Assembly: GCA_029961685.1 (NCBI GenBank) | Contig: JARWKL010000009.1 | Span: forward strand, 25,353,237-25,417,236 | DNA: 64,000 nt | Source of the DNA: Aristolochia californica | Lineage: Eukaryota; Streptophyta; Magnoliopsida; Piperales; Aristolochiaceae | Direction: 5' to 3' | In this document: one piece after another, positions 19,801-29,023 of the stretch | How positions within the stretch are numbered: the first letter of the stretch is position 1 | Layout: every line of letters starts with the position of its first letter | Program-made: the position numbers and the translations under genes | The notes under the pieces: model-generated | Seen by the model: the letters and a program-made list of their open reading frames with translations, nothing else | Told to the model about the DNA's origin: nothing | Databases searched by the model: none

Positions 19801-20626
19801 TTTCTGGTCATTCCCCTGGCTGGGTTTGACTTGGTACTGGGCATTAAATGGCTCTAGACGTTGGGGCCCATCTTGTGGGATTTCAAGGTGCTCACCATGA
19901 CATTTACCGCCGACCAACATCAGATTACACTTCATGGCACACATGCTCCCATGCCCTGTACTCTTCAAGAAATTCAAGTTCAAGACCCAGATAACTATAA
20001 GTTAAATGCTTTACTTGCAGAATTTGGTGACTTATTTCAGGCCCCTATTGCACTTCCGCCTATCCGACATTATGATCATCATATCCAATTGAAATTGGGT
20101 ACTGAGCTAGTAGTGGTTCACCCTTACCGCTACCCACACTTACAGAAAGATAAAATTGAGCGCCAGTGCCAGACTATGCTCGCCCAAGGGATTATTCAGC
20201 CCAGTAGGTCTGCATTTTCCTCACCAATGTTACTCATCAAGAAGCATGATAAATCATAGAGATTTTGTGTTGACTATAGAGAGCTCAATGCTCATACCAT
20301 TAAAGATAAATTTCCCATTCCAGTGGTTGATGAACTATTAGATGAATTGCATGGCGCCAACTTATTCATCAAACAGGATTTGAAATCAAGATATCACCAG
20401 ATTCGAGTTCACTCTTCTGACCTGGAGAAGATAGCATTCCAGACGCACCATGGGCATTTCGAGTTCTTAGTCATGCCATTTGGTCTCTCCAACACACCCT
20501 CCACCTTCTAGGCCCTCATGAATGAGGTATTTCGTTCTATCTTAAGGAAGTTTGTTCTTCTCTTTTTTTTGTGATATCCTGGTTTATAGTAAGCACTAGG
20601 ACGAACACCTTCAACATCTGCACCAG
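19801..20626 (+). pseudogene. Gypsy-2 reverse transcriptase
   Basis: Visible motifs are [74 protein letters not shown] and [15 protein letters not shown]. The catalytic F-x-D-D box has become F-C-D-I-L-V-Y-S through loss of the first Asp in a T-rich slip (about 20565). A 24-bp direct duplication (CACCTTCA.CATCTGCACC units) lies at 20607-20654. TAG stops occur at 20258 and 20508. Confidence 0.88.
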
Positions 20627-21490
20627 GTGCACCTTCAGCATCTGCACCAGGTGTTCACTATCTTACGCTCCCATCATTTGGTTCTCAACCAATCCAAATG
20701 TTCCATGGGAACATCAGAGGTAGCATATCTGGGCCACTTTATCTCAGCATCTGGTGCGAAGGCAGACCATAGCAAAATTCAGGCAGTGGTCAACTGGCCT
20801 ATTCCCACATCAATCTCAGCGTTACAGGGATTCTTGGGACTCGCAGATTACTACAGGAAATTCATTCGTAACTACGGACAAATAGCAGCTCCGCTCAATA
20901 ATCTCCTTAAGCGCAATGCTTTTATTGTGTCAGAGATAGTAGCTTCGTCTTTTGAAAATTTGAAGACAACTTTATCATCCGCACCAATACTTCAGCTGCC
21001 CAACTTTGATGCATTATTTTTTATTGAATATGATGCATCTGGAGGGGGTATTGGCACAGTATTAAAGCAGCAAAGCCACCCCATAGCTTATTTTAGCAGG
21101 AAGCTCGGCCAACATCACCACAAATTAGCTGCCTATGAAAGGGAACTGATCGGCTTAGCCAAAGCCATTCAGCACTGGAGGCCCTATCTCTGGGGGGCAC
21201 CCCTTTATTATCCGGACCGATCATTGTAGTTTAAAGTACTTACTCGAGCAGCGTCTCACTACATCCCCCAACAGCATTGGTTGAACAAATTGAAGGGATT
21301 TATTTTTAAGGTTGAGTATAAACCTGGCCACCTCAACGTGGGGACAGATGCCTTGTCCCGTAGGGACCTATCTGACCCCCCTCAATTACACGCTATTAGT
21401 CAACCCAGATTTCTTTTGTTGGACTCTATTTGGGATGAAACACAGCAGCACCTCGAGCTCCTTGAGCTATATCATAATATTGAGTAGAAC
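20627..21490 (+). pseudogene. Gypsy-2 RT connection and RNase H
   Basis: A 200-codon open frame carries SEVAYLGHFISASGAKADHS, LQGFLGLADYYRKFIRNYG and the RNase H entry FIEYDASGGGIGTVL, with IAYFSRKLGQHHHKLAAYE and LIGLAKAIQHWRPYL. A frameshift and stop at about 21228 break it. The tail VEYKPGHLNVGTDALSRR (about 21315-21365) is the RNase H end leading to integrase. Confidence 0.88.
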
Positions 21491-21945
21491 AAAAAAGATA
21501 GCACTTGGACCATTCAGGATTGACTCATATTATTCTGGAATCGGACTTATTTCCATCACACCTCGCCACTCATTCACAACATATTATCTACCTTTCATGA
21601 CAGCACACATGAGGGCCGACAGAAAACAATATTTCGAATCAGTCGGGATTTTTATTGGTGGGGCATGAAAACTAGTGTGACGGACTATGTAACAGTTTGT
21701 CAAATTTTTCAAGAACAAAGCTGAGTCCTTAAGTCCAGCAGGGTTGCTCCAACCCCTTCAGTTACCTTCCTATCCACTCCAGCCCAGGTGTTGCAGGCTC
21801 GTTGAGTTCAGGACGACTAGGAGATTTTAGTGCAGTGGGCTGACACTGACCCACTTGACACTACATGGGAGCCCTTGGCCTCTTGTAAGGCTCTCTACCC
21901 CACTTTCGAGCTTGAGGACAAGCTCTTTCTCCAGGAGGGGGGTGA
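21491..21945 (+). pseudogene. Gypsy-2 integrase with core deleted
   Basis: The amino-terminal zinc-binding part (DFYWWGMKTSVTDYVTVCQ-like, to about 21768) runs directly into the chromodomain tail (about 21830-21880) and polypurine tract. Comparison with the upstream copy shows that everything from CCTTCCTAGG to ...TTGCTATCC was removed, about 1.1 kb, with a shared CTA at the joint. All three catalytic residues are lost. Confidence 0.85.
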
Positions 21946-22324
21946 TGTTACGGATTCCATAGCATCTCGGGTAATTAACAGACGTAGGAATTAATTTATG
22001 TAATTTCTTTTTAGGTGTTATATTTTGTTTAATTGTAATTCTCGTGAACCTTGTGCCCCTCGGTTTGGGCTAGTTATTTGCGTCCCTAATCCTCTTTATA
22101 TGGGAGAAGGGGCTTGATGAAAGGCAAGCATTGAAATCAAAAATAGATTAGAAGTCGGATTCTCCCTTTCTGAGGTCCAAGGTCGAGCCTCCTTCAAGGC
22201 TCAATTCGTTCCCAAATCATTGCACGCACTAAGCATAGAAAGCTCACCTCTTTGTCGACGGCAGATTTGGAGCAAAGATGAGAAAGAAGGGTGATGAGAT
22301 CCATGACAAGGGCCGATCCTAACA
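21946..22324 (+). mobile_element. Gypsy-2 3' LTR
   Basis: It starts TGTTACGGATTCC after the GGAGGGGGGTGA polypurine tract and ends GATCCTAACA. Confidence 0.9.
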
Positions 22325-22649
22325 CAACTCCGGTGGGATTTGACTTCCGGCCACCACCTCTCAACAAAACAGAGGGAACCCAATTTCCAAATTTTTTGAA
22401 GTAAGTATCGGCAACCTCAATTTTGCATTCAGTCTTTCGGTAAGATGGGAAAATTTGTGCAGTTGTGTGATGAAGTATCTGCAATACAAGATAAAATGTT
22501 TTTGGGGATTCCGGGAAGTGACAAAAAAATTCAATGGATGCCGTTTTATTTTTCTATTGGCATGAACAGCAGCGTGTCTCATAATTATTTTTTTTTTGGG
22601 TGCTTTTTTTCTGTTGATGAGCACAGTCCCTATGCGTATGTTCGTTGTC
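22325..22649 (+). other. Captured sequence of unknown origin in Gypsy-1
   Basis: An open frame starts at ATG 22445 (MGKFVQLCDEVSAIQDK...). I do not recognise this part. It lies directly upstream of, and in frame with, the PABP fragment, so it may come from another host transcript. Confidence 0.4.
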
Positions 22650-22795
22650 AAATTGAAAATGTGGAGCTTAATTTTTTGGGTCCTATGTCAGTAGTAATGA
22701 GAGAAGGAGATGGTAAATTCCAATGTTTTGGATTTGTTAACTTTGAGAATGCATAAGCTGTTGTTCTTGTCGTCGAGGCAGTGGCTGGGTGTGTG
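22650..22795 (+). pseudogene. Captured fragment of poly(A)-binding protein gene (RRM)
   Basis: Poly(A)-binding proteins bind mRNA tails through four RNA-recognition motifs. The translation GPMSVVMREGDGKFQCFGFV then NFENA matches the C-terminal half of such an RRM. It includes the RNP1 octamer with its aromatic residues (QCFGFVNF), followed by a stop and then an EAVAGC remnant of the EALNG-type helix. Only about 45 residues are present and the rest of the protein is absent. It lies in the same orientation as the next two gene fragments inside Gypsy-1. Confidence 0.75.
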
Positions 22796-22899
22796 TCTCA
22801 TAAATTGGAATCGGCTTTTACCTCTCCTTTTCAATTGCTATCCCTGAATCAATTGCCTGCTGGACATTTTTTTGGAATGAGTTGGAGGGAGCTGAATGT

Positions 22900-23100
22900 C
22901 GTTGATAATGGGATCAACGAAGTTGGTCCTCTTCATGGTTCAATGCCTACAGCTCACCAGCGTGAAATATTTGACAAACAACCAAGTAGTTTGAGGAAAA
23001 TAGTGGTGGCAACAAATATTGTAGAGAGCAGTATCACCATTGAGGATGTCGTGCACGTGGTTGACTATGGGATGGCTAAGGAGACTAGTTCTGATGCTCA
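22900..23100 (+). pseudogene. Captured fragment of DExH-box RNA helicase gene
   Basis: Residues [38 protein letters not shown] and AKETSSDAQ match helicase motifs IV to V of plant DExH helicases of the DHX36/DExH1-like group. The motif V core T-N-I-x-E-S-S-I-T-I is intact. The ATP-binding motifs (I, II) and motif VI are missing, so no helicase activity is possible. The frame runs without a break from the preceding segment and into the next one. Confidence 0.8.
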
Positions 23101-23850
23101 GAAAACGTGTGAGTTTTCAGTTGGCTATTTCCGTTAGGGTAAACGCACTGTGGGGTTTATGCTTGGTAATTTTAGGGATTGCCCAAATGTTTCTAGGATT
23201 GCTTGTGAATATGCTTTGATCTTTCAGCAGTTCTTTCAGTCTTCTAGCTTACCAGTTTGGAACAGAATTGACAAATGTGGCTTTTGGTGTCAATTCACAG
23301 TTAGAGAAGGAAGGAGTCCTGGTCAAAGTTGTGAGAATGGAGATCTTGAGTTTCACATTACAGAAGTAAGGCTTATTGTTCAGGGTTGTTCGTCAGGGGT
23401 TGACAATGAAGTGGTTGAAAGTGAATTTCGACAAATGGCTCATTCCCTTGCTCAAGGAGCATCTGAATGTTAACAACATTGAGCATATCAAATGCAGCAG
23501 CAGCTGATTGCCCACTGCAACCTCTGCCAATACCCCAGGTGGAAAGAGAGAAGTTGTACTCTCTAGCAGGTGATTGGGCTGATCTTGGTTTGGATACATT
23601 GTTTGTGGATGTGTGCTGTAGTACTGGAACCAATGCCCTTAATTTGGCACATCGTGTTGGTATGGTAGTTGGCATTGAAATGAATACATCCGCAGTGTTA
23701 GATGCTCATACGAATGCAGATATCCATGGAATAAAATACCGCAAGTTCCTCCATGCCAATGCAGCAGATGTAATGAGTTTTCTACCCAAAGAATATCTAC
23801 TTGTGCCACTACAAGAAGAGAGTACAAAAATAGTGGAGATATATATATAA
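23101..23850 (+). pseudogene. Captured fragment of tRNA (uracil-5)-methyltransferase gene (TrmA/TRMT2 type, plant C3H24-like)
   Basis: These plant proteins methylate U54 of tRNA and carry a CCCH zinc finger. The fragment reads [45 protein letters not shown] and FTVREGRSPGQ. After a stop come ISNAAAADCPLQPLPIP, EKLYSLAGDWADLG and the S-adenosylmethionine motif DVCCSTGTNALNLAHRVG, in which a conserved Gly appears as Ser. The catalytic Cys region and zinc finger are absent. About 240 codons follow one another without an intron-like gap, as expected of a reverse-transcribed mRNA. Confidence 0.82.
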
Positions 23851-24168
23851 TGTGTGCTGCCTGAGTCTTCTCAATCCCAGGGGGCTGCTCAGGATGTGTT
23901 GCTTCTATGCCGAACAAGTGTGGGCAGTGCAACCTTGCCAATGGGGGGGGGGGGGGGCAGAGAGGCTACTTGGGGAGATGTGGCGACGTTTGGCACGCAT
24001 CCCTATATTCGACCATGGTAAAAAAAATAAAAAAATTTGCTTCTCATGTTGGTGTTCTAGTTTTGTAGTCCAGAGGGCTGACATAGATACCACGGTTGAT
24101 ACTTGTGCACGAATGGAGACGACCCTACCTTCGAGCTTGAGGACAAACTCTTTCTCCCGGGGGTGTAA
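23851..24168 (+). other. Gypsy-1 distal interior, poly-G run and polypurine region
   Basis: It includes a run of 16 G at about 23942-23957 and an A-rich TGGTAAAAAAAATAAAAAAA stretch near 24015. The chromovirus tail remnant (TTCGAGCTTGAGGACAAACT region, 24130-24150) and a CTCCCGGGGGTGTAA polypurine-like tract end at the 3' LTR. The first 250 bases are not recognised and may be more captured sequence. Confidence 0.55.
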
Positions 24169-24513
24169 TATTATGCACAAAATAACGTTATTATTTTAAT
24201 TTTTTTCTTTAATTTACTTTATTTTATTTCAATTTTAGGCCACAGGGGTATTTTTGGAATATTTTATTAATAGGGGTATTTTTGTAATACTTATCTTAAA
24301 CCTTTTATGGGTGAACCCTATTTAAGGGGTAAGATTAATGAGAAAGGGAAGCATTGATTTAGTTTAAACAAGGGTTTTGAGTGCTCCTAAAAAAGCTCAG
24401 GGGTGTGTGTTCTCCTTAACGAACCTAGGGTTTTCAAACTTCCCTTTGGCTTGATTTTCATCTTTATTGTCTTCCTCCCTACGAATCCATGTGTCTGATC
24501 CGGGATCATAACA
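24169..24513 (+). mobile_element. Gypsy-1 3' LTR
   Basis: It starts TATTATGCAC (TG changed to TA) and ends GGATCATAACA. It aligns with 15696-16037 over its whole length. Confidence 0.88.
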
Positions 24514-24518
24514 GTCTA

Positions 24519-24573
24519 CATCCTATCATTTCTATCTCCTCTAGTAGATCAAGGACATACTTCCTTTGGTATA
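24519..24573 (-). pseudogene. Copia-4 RT continuation
   Basis: This short segment matches the Copia-6 RT region at about 29065-29105 (AGATCAAG.ACATACTTCCTTT). It is the other side of the Gypsy-1 insertion and stops where Copia-5 begins. Confidence 0.75.
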
Positions 24574-24941
24574 TGTTAAGAATTAGTTGCCCTAATTCCA
24601 TACTAATGAGAGCAATAATAATAAACGCAGAAGAAGGAAAAGTAAGCATGAAAAAACATGATTTATACAAGTTCACCTCAAGGTGAGACTATGTCTTGTC
24701 TTTCACCGCTGCAATTCGACTGTAATGATGAAATAGTTTACAAGTGGAATCGCTTCTCTAACCTCTTCAGTTGCAATAGATGATGTTACTTCGGTGATAA
24801 TACTCCAGGTGATAAAATCCTAACAATGAAGCCCCCAAATATAAAGAGAAAATCAGGGCAACTGAATTACAAGTTTGAAATCCCCAAACTATTCACATAC
24901 CGACTTAGTTTAAGGCATTAATTAGGCTCCACAACTTAACA
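24574..24941 (-). mobile_element. Copia-5 3' LTR
   Basis: On the minus strand it starts TGTTAAGTTGTGGAGCC and ends CTAATTCTTAACA. A fragment of the same LTR family lies at about 61688-61804. Confidence 0.8.
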
Positions 24942-25336
24942 ATCTATCATCAATATCTCCTCTACAGTGGCAACAACTTCTCAATCCTCAGAGAGAAGTT
25001 CAACTGAAGTTGCACACAACGTCAGTTTCTCAATTGTAACAGTCTTTGTCAACGTAGCAGCCAGATTTTGACTCCTTTGAATCTTCTCAAGTGCTAAGAC
25101 CCCATTCTCCAGAGCCGATCTAATGAAGTGATAATGCACTTGTATGTGCTTTATTTAGGCATGATAAATAGGGTTCTTTGAATAACACTCTGACTGTCAC
25201 AATACAACACATTTTTCTCATGCTTGAGACCTAATTCCATTTGTTTGCTGGCTTTGATCACGACAACATATTTAGCCTTAGTAGTGGAAAGAGCAACTAT
25301 CTTCTGCAACGTAGAGAATGATGTAGGAGTCATCAA
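24942..25336 (-). pseudogene. Copia-5 RNase H
   Basis: It encodes FSTLQKIVALSTTKAKYVVV and VLYCDSQSVIQ, the copia RNase H blocks. Upstream on the minus strand it is fused to RT before the YVDD box, so the RT C-terminus and the start of RNase H are missing. Confidence 0.8.
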
Positions 25337-26020
25337 GCTTCTTCACATAACAACAATTATCCGCCTGGCACCTCAAGAAACCATTACTACTCATAAATGT
25401 GTCAAACTTCTTATACCATTATCTTGGAGCCTGTTTAAGACCATACAAGCTCTGTTGAAGTTTGTACACCATTTTCTCCTTTCCCTGTGCTTTGAACCCT
25501 ATGGTTTCATCATGTAAATTTCTTCCTCCAACCACCATGAAGAAAGGTTGTCTTTACATCCAACTTCTCTAAGTGCAAGTCTTCATTTTCCACTGGTCCA
25601 AGCATTGTTCTAATAGTAGTCAATTTCATTACTGGAGAGAAAATCTCAGTGGAGTCAATGTTTTATTTTTATTGAAAGTCCTTTACCACTAGTCTTGCCT
25701 TGTTCCGCTAGCTGCCATCATGTTCATCTTTTATTCGGTACACCCATTTATTCCGCAAGACCTTCTTCCCTTTTGGTCACTCAGTCAACTGCCATGTCTA
25801 ATTGGATAACAATGAATCCATCTCATCCTTCATGGCCAACTCCCACTCGGTTGATTCTTCAACTTGCGCAACTTTCTCATTGTTAAGTTGTGAAGACTAA
25901 TCAACGTCGTACTCTTCGGTTCACCTTTATCAGTCAACAAAATATAATTTGGTGCAGGGGAGTACCTCTGTGGTGGTCTGCTAGTTCTGACAGATCTCCT
26001 GAGTTCAGTCACATGAATGT
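25337..26020 (-). pseudogene. Copia-5 reverse transcriptase, amino-terminal half
   Basis: The minus strand shows the linker LRRSVRTSRPPQRYSPAPNY (about 26000-25940). It then shows the WVYRI-like and KLDVKTTFLHG blocks with several stops, ending at a CQADNCCYVKKL-like sequence. The YVDD catalytic box that should follow is absent, so this copy could never have reverse-transcribed by itself after the deletion. Confidence 0.78.
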
Positions 26021-27110
26021 TTTGATTTATTTTTGGGGGTATGTTTTCCTGGTCTTCCTAAGCAATATTCTCCATCTCAATAACTAAAAGATCTCTCAAC
26101 TAAATCACTTTAGACTTCTTGGCTTCATCACTTGTGCTCTCAGACTCTGTTCTCAACCTGTCTTTATACAGGGCACCTTCATTGAAGAACATATCTTTGC
26201 TCCTGATAACCTTACAACTTTGGTCATCCCAGAAGTTATAACCAAACTTGGTACCACCATAGCCAATAAAGAAACATATCTTAGATTTAACACCAAGTTT
26301 ACTTCTAATAGCAGAATCAATATGAATATAAGAAACACAACCAAAAACATTCAAGAAAGAAATGTTTACCTCTTTGCCACTCCAGATCTCTTATGGTATT
26401 TTGCCTTCCAATGGTGTTGAGGGACCTCTGTTGATCAAATAGGCAGCGGTGCTAATAACCTCAAACCAGAACATCTTTTGCAATCCTGCATGTAATCTCA
26501 TCCTCATAGCATTTTTGTTAAAAGTTTTGTTCATCCTCTCAACCACACTATTTGTTTGAGGTTCTCCAGGAATGGTCTTCTTCATCTTGATTCTATTATT
26601 AGCACAGTTCACTTGAAATCATCATATATGCATTCTTCCCCATTATCTAACTACAAACACTTCACCTTCAAATTTGTCTTTTTCTCATCCATTTCTTTCC
26701 ATCTCTTGAAGGTATCAAAAACATCAAATTTCTTTTTCAGGAAATAAACTCATACCTTTCTTCTTGCATCATCAATAAATATCGCATAGTAGTTAGAACC
26801 ACCAAGGGAGGTAACAGTTGAAGGCCTCCAGACATTTGTGTGAATCAACTCCAATTTTTTTATCTTTTGGTCCTCTCCAATCTTAGAAAAGTTCACCCTT
26901 TTCTACTTGCCAAAAATACAACCTTCACACAAATTGTGGTTTATAGTTTACAACCCTGGTAGCTTCCCTTTGGACTAAACCACTTGCATTCCTTTCTCAC
27001 TCATGTGATTGAGCCTATAATGTCATAAATTAGAATCAGTAACAGAATCATCAACTACGACCAAGTCTCTGTAATTGGAAGTGATGTAACGAGTCTCACT
27101 TTTAACTTCT
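26021..27110 (-). pseudogene. Copia-5 integrase and pre-integrase
   Basis: The C-terminal part reads MNVFGCVSYIHIDSAIRSKL and FIGYGGTKFGYNFWD (26354-26150). The catalytic Glu region reads PQTNSVVERMNKTFN (about 26550). The Asp residues lie further upstream in frame-shifted sequence. A pre-integrase GCIFGK block is near 26920. Confidence 0.8.
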
Positions 27111-28248
27111 CATGCAAAAACCATGGCTCCCTTAGTGACTTTCCAAACTGCCCTACTGAGATCAGATTACGCATCAATTTTGGTACATGTCTCACCTTGT
27201 GCATTTTCTACACTAACCCATTTGACATCCTCATACTGACATTACTAATACCGACAATATCCAAAGGTTCTCCATCAGCAAGATACACCTTCATGTGATC
27301 TCTAGCAACATAATTCTTCATGATCTCATGGTGCACAGTGGTGTGAAAATGAGCTCATGAATCTAACACCCAAGAGTTAATAGGGCTATAAACTGACAAG
27401 AGTAAAACATTTTGTACTTCTTTAGTCACCACATTTGCAAAATCATTTTTCTTTTCATCCTTCTTCGGTGCTCTATAGTTTTTCTTTATATGACCAAACC
27501 TGCCACAATTCTAGCACTCCACATTCCTTCCAAATTTGGACTTGCTTCTTCCATTCCATGACTTCTCTTTGCCATTTCCCTTGTTGGAATTCCTCTCAAA
27601 GTTCATGCCTCTAGTATCAACATTTAGGGTAGAATTAGATGTCAACAAATCTCCGAAGTCCTTTGTATGAACTTCCTCTGCAAGAATGGTATCCCAAACA
27701 CCATTAAAAATTAACTTCCCGTTGCCTACAGAGTTACTGACCACAACCCTCATAGGCTCCCAACAATTTGGTAGAGATGCTAAAAGAATTAAAGCACAAA
27801 CCTCATCATCAAATTTAATCTGAAAGAATGTCAATTGATTGACAATCATGTTAAACTCATTCAAATGTGTTGCCACTAGTGTATTTTTTTTCATATTTAA
27901 ATTGAAGAGTTTTTTCATGAGATGTACCTTATTATTAAGGGAGGGCTTCTCATATATGTCAAACAGAATCTTCATCATCTCCGTTATGGTATTCTCCGAC
28001 ACCACGTTGTGAGCGATGTTCTTCAACAGGGTTAACAGGACTATTCCCAACCCCTGTCCATCATGGAGATTCCACTCATCATCTTAAATACCTTTTGGTT
28101 TCATTTCCAGAAGTGGTGAGTGCAACTTTTTATTGTATAGATAATATTCGATCTGTATCCTCTAGAATGCGAAATCCATACCATCGAACTCATTGATTCC
28201 TAGTGTCGATCATTCTCTGCCAGCCACTGTTCTCAATCATGAACTAAA
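27111..28248 (-). pseudogene. Copia-5 gag and protease
   Basis: The gag core is open for 179 codons (28050-27511), with MKKLFNLNMKKNT, HLNEFNMIVNQL, LLASLPNCWEPM and a lysine-rich tail. The zinc knuckle (NCGRFGHIKKNYR) has lost its first and last Cys, one of them to a stop. The protease active site reads W-V-L-D-S-stop, with the following Gly codon changed to a stop. The likely gag start lies near 28190. Confidence 0.82.
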
Positions 28249-28260
28249 ACTCTGATACCA
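28249..28260 (-). promoter_or_regulatory. Copia-5 primer-binding site
   Basis: The minus strand reads TGGTATCAGAGT, initiator-Met type, two bases from the LTR end. Confidence 0.82.
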
Positions 28261-28262
28261 CT

Positions 28263-28540
28263 TGGTAGGAATTATTCACTCTAATTCCAAACTAATGAGA
28301 GAAATAATAATAAATGTAAGAGAAGGAAAAACAAACACGAAAAAATTAAGATTTATACAGGTTCGCCTCAAGTTGAGACTACGTCTTGTCTTCCGCCGCT
28401 GCAGTTCCACTATAATGATGAAATAGTTTACAAGAGAAATCACTTTTCTAACCTCTTTGGCCGCAATATATGATGTTGCTCCTATGATAATACTTCGGGT
28501 GATAAAACCCTAACAACGGTGCCCCTATATATAAAGAGAA
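28263..28540 (-). mobile_element. Copia-5 5' LTR, truncated
   Basis: It matches the 3' LTR up to the ATATAAAGAGAA promoter-like segment and is then replaced by the Copia-6 LTR. The missing part is the U3 start. Confidence 0.75.
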
Positions 28541-28576
28541 ACCTTGAGCAAGATGAGAGAGGGAGAAGAAAAAGAG

Positions 28577-28654
<78 letters not shown>

Positions 28655-29023
28655 CAGAGATCGGGTAGAGAGCAGAGAATAGAAAAGAGAGAAAAAGTGT
28701 GTAGGCTAGAGAGAGATTCTTCACGAGTTGAGAAGTAGAGTGCTTGATTGAACCATTCAACCAAGACCCCTATTTATACTATTTTCATTATATATTTAAA
28801 GATAAGATAGGATCCCTAATATCCCTAATTACATTAATCATGATTATTCAAATCTACATAAATCAAGGGAAGATAAATCGATTACATTAATCAAGGGAGA
28901 TTTTCAAATCTTTCAAGTCATGTGATAAGGATACCAGTTCGTGTGATGACTCATCATGCCACCTCACGTGGTGACTCGTCAAGCCAAATCGTGTGGTCAT
29001 GGTGGGTCCCACCTTGTAATAGA
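28541..29023 (-). mobile_element. LTR joined to Copia-6 RT
   Basis: On the minus strand it starts TATTACAAGGTGGGACCC, equivalent to TGTTACAAAGTGGGACCC of the solo LTR at 32135. It contains a long CT repeat and ends at a TTGCTC segment without its last bases. It abuts RT with no polypurine tract, so RNase H was deleted or this is an independent LTR fragment. Confidence 0.72.
28579..28660. repeat. (GA)n microsatellite
   Basis: About 27 uninterrupted GA units are followed by GACAGA variants, an expansion of the purine-rich part of the LTR. Confidence 0.95.

Larger units (their letters stand above)
18038..22324 (+). mobile_element. Gypsy-2: chromovirus-type element, part of a three-LTR-like tandem
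   Basis: Direct LTRs of 379 bp each (18038-18416 and 21946-22324) flank gag, protease, RT, RNase H and an integrase region missing its core. The 5' LTR is shared with the upstream integrase fragment, which also ends at a polypurine tract. The structure is therefore the tail of one copy plus a complete second copy. No 5-bp duplication is evident (GGTGA versus CAACT). The two LTRs differ at roughly two dozen positions by eye. Confidence 0.87.
15691..24518 (+). mobile_element. Gypsy-1: LTR element carrying host-gene fragments, TSD GTCTA
   Basis: LTRs are at 15696-16037 and 24169-24513, flanked by GTCTA at 15691-15695 and 24514-24518; the target is the Copia-4 RT. A primer-binding site and a gypsy-type gag start follow the 5' LTR. 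The 3' end keeps the FELEDKL-like chromovirus tail (about 24128-24150). Between them there is no gag-pol belonging to Gypsy-1 itself. Instead there is a Gypsy-2 compound (16877-22324) and about 1.5 kb of sequence from at least three plant genes. The element must have depended on proteins of related elements. Confidence 0.88.
14481..24573 (-). mobile_element. Copia-4: minus-strand copia remnant split by Gypsy-1
   Basis: On the minus strand, a piece of RT (24573-24519) continues across the Gypsy-1 insertion into the RT end and RNase H (15690-14952), then a polypurine tract and 3' LTR. Upstream RT, integrase, gag and the 5' LTR were lost or displaced where Copia-5 begins at 24574. Confidence 0.82.
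24574..28540 (-). mobile_element. Copia-5: Tork/Tnt1-like copia element, RT core deleted
   Basis: On the minus strand the order is 5' LTR (28540-28263, truncated), primer-binding site, gag with zinc knuckle, protease, integrase, RT start, RNase H and 3' LTR (24941-24574). The gag opening (FDGMDFAF, YYLYNKKLH) and integrase style (PQTNSVVERMNKT) are typical of the Tork lineage, different from the other copia elements here. The left flank is Copia-4 RT. The right end lost its LTR start where Copia-6 begins. Confidence 0.85.

Noticed and set aside
22194..22484. 96-codon minus-strand frame
   Set aside because: Antisense of the Gypsy-2 LTR; a similar frame occurs opposite the other LTR (18286-18543).
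24574..28540. Copia-5 as part of an infectious retrovirus
   Set aside because: No envelope-like frame exists; gene order and motifs are those of an ordinary Ty1/copia retrotransposon.
28482..28764. Leu/Ser-rich minus-strand and Glu/Arg-rich plus-strand frames
   Set aside because: They are produced by the GA/CT microsatellite and LTR purine tract.
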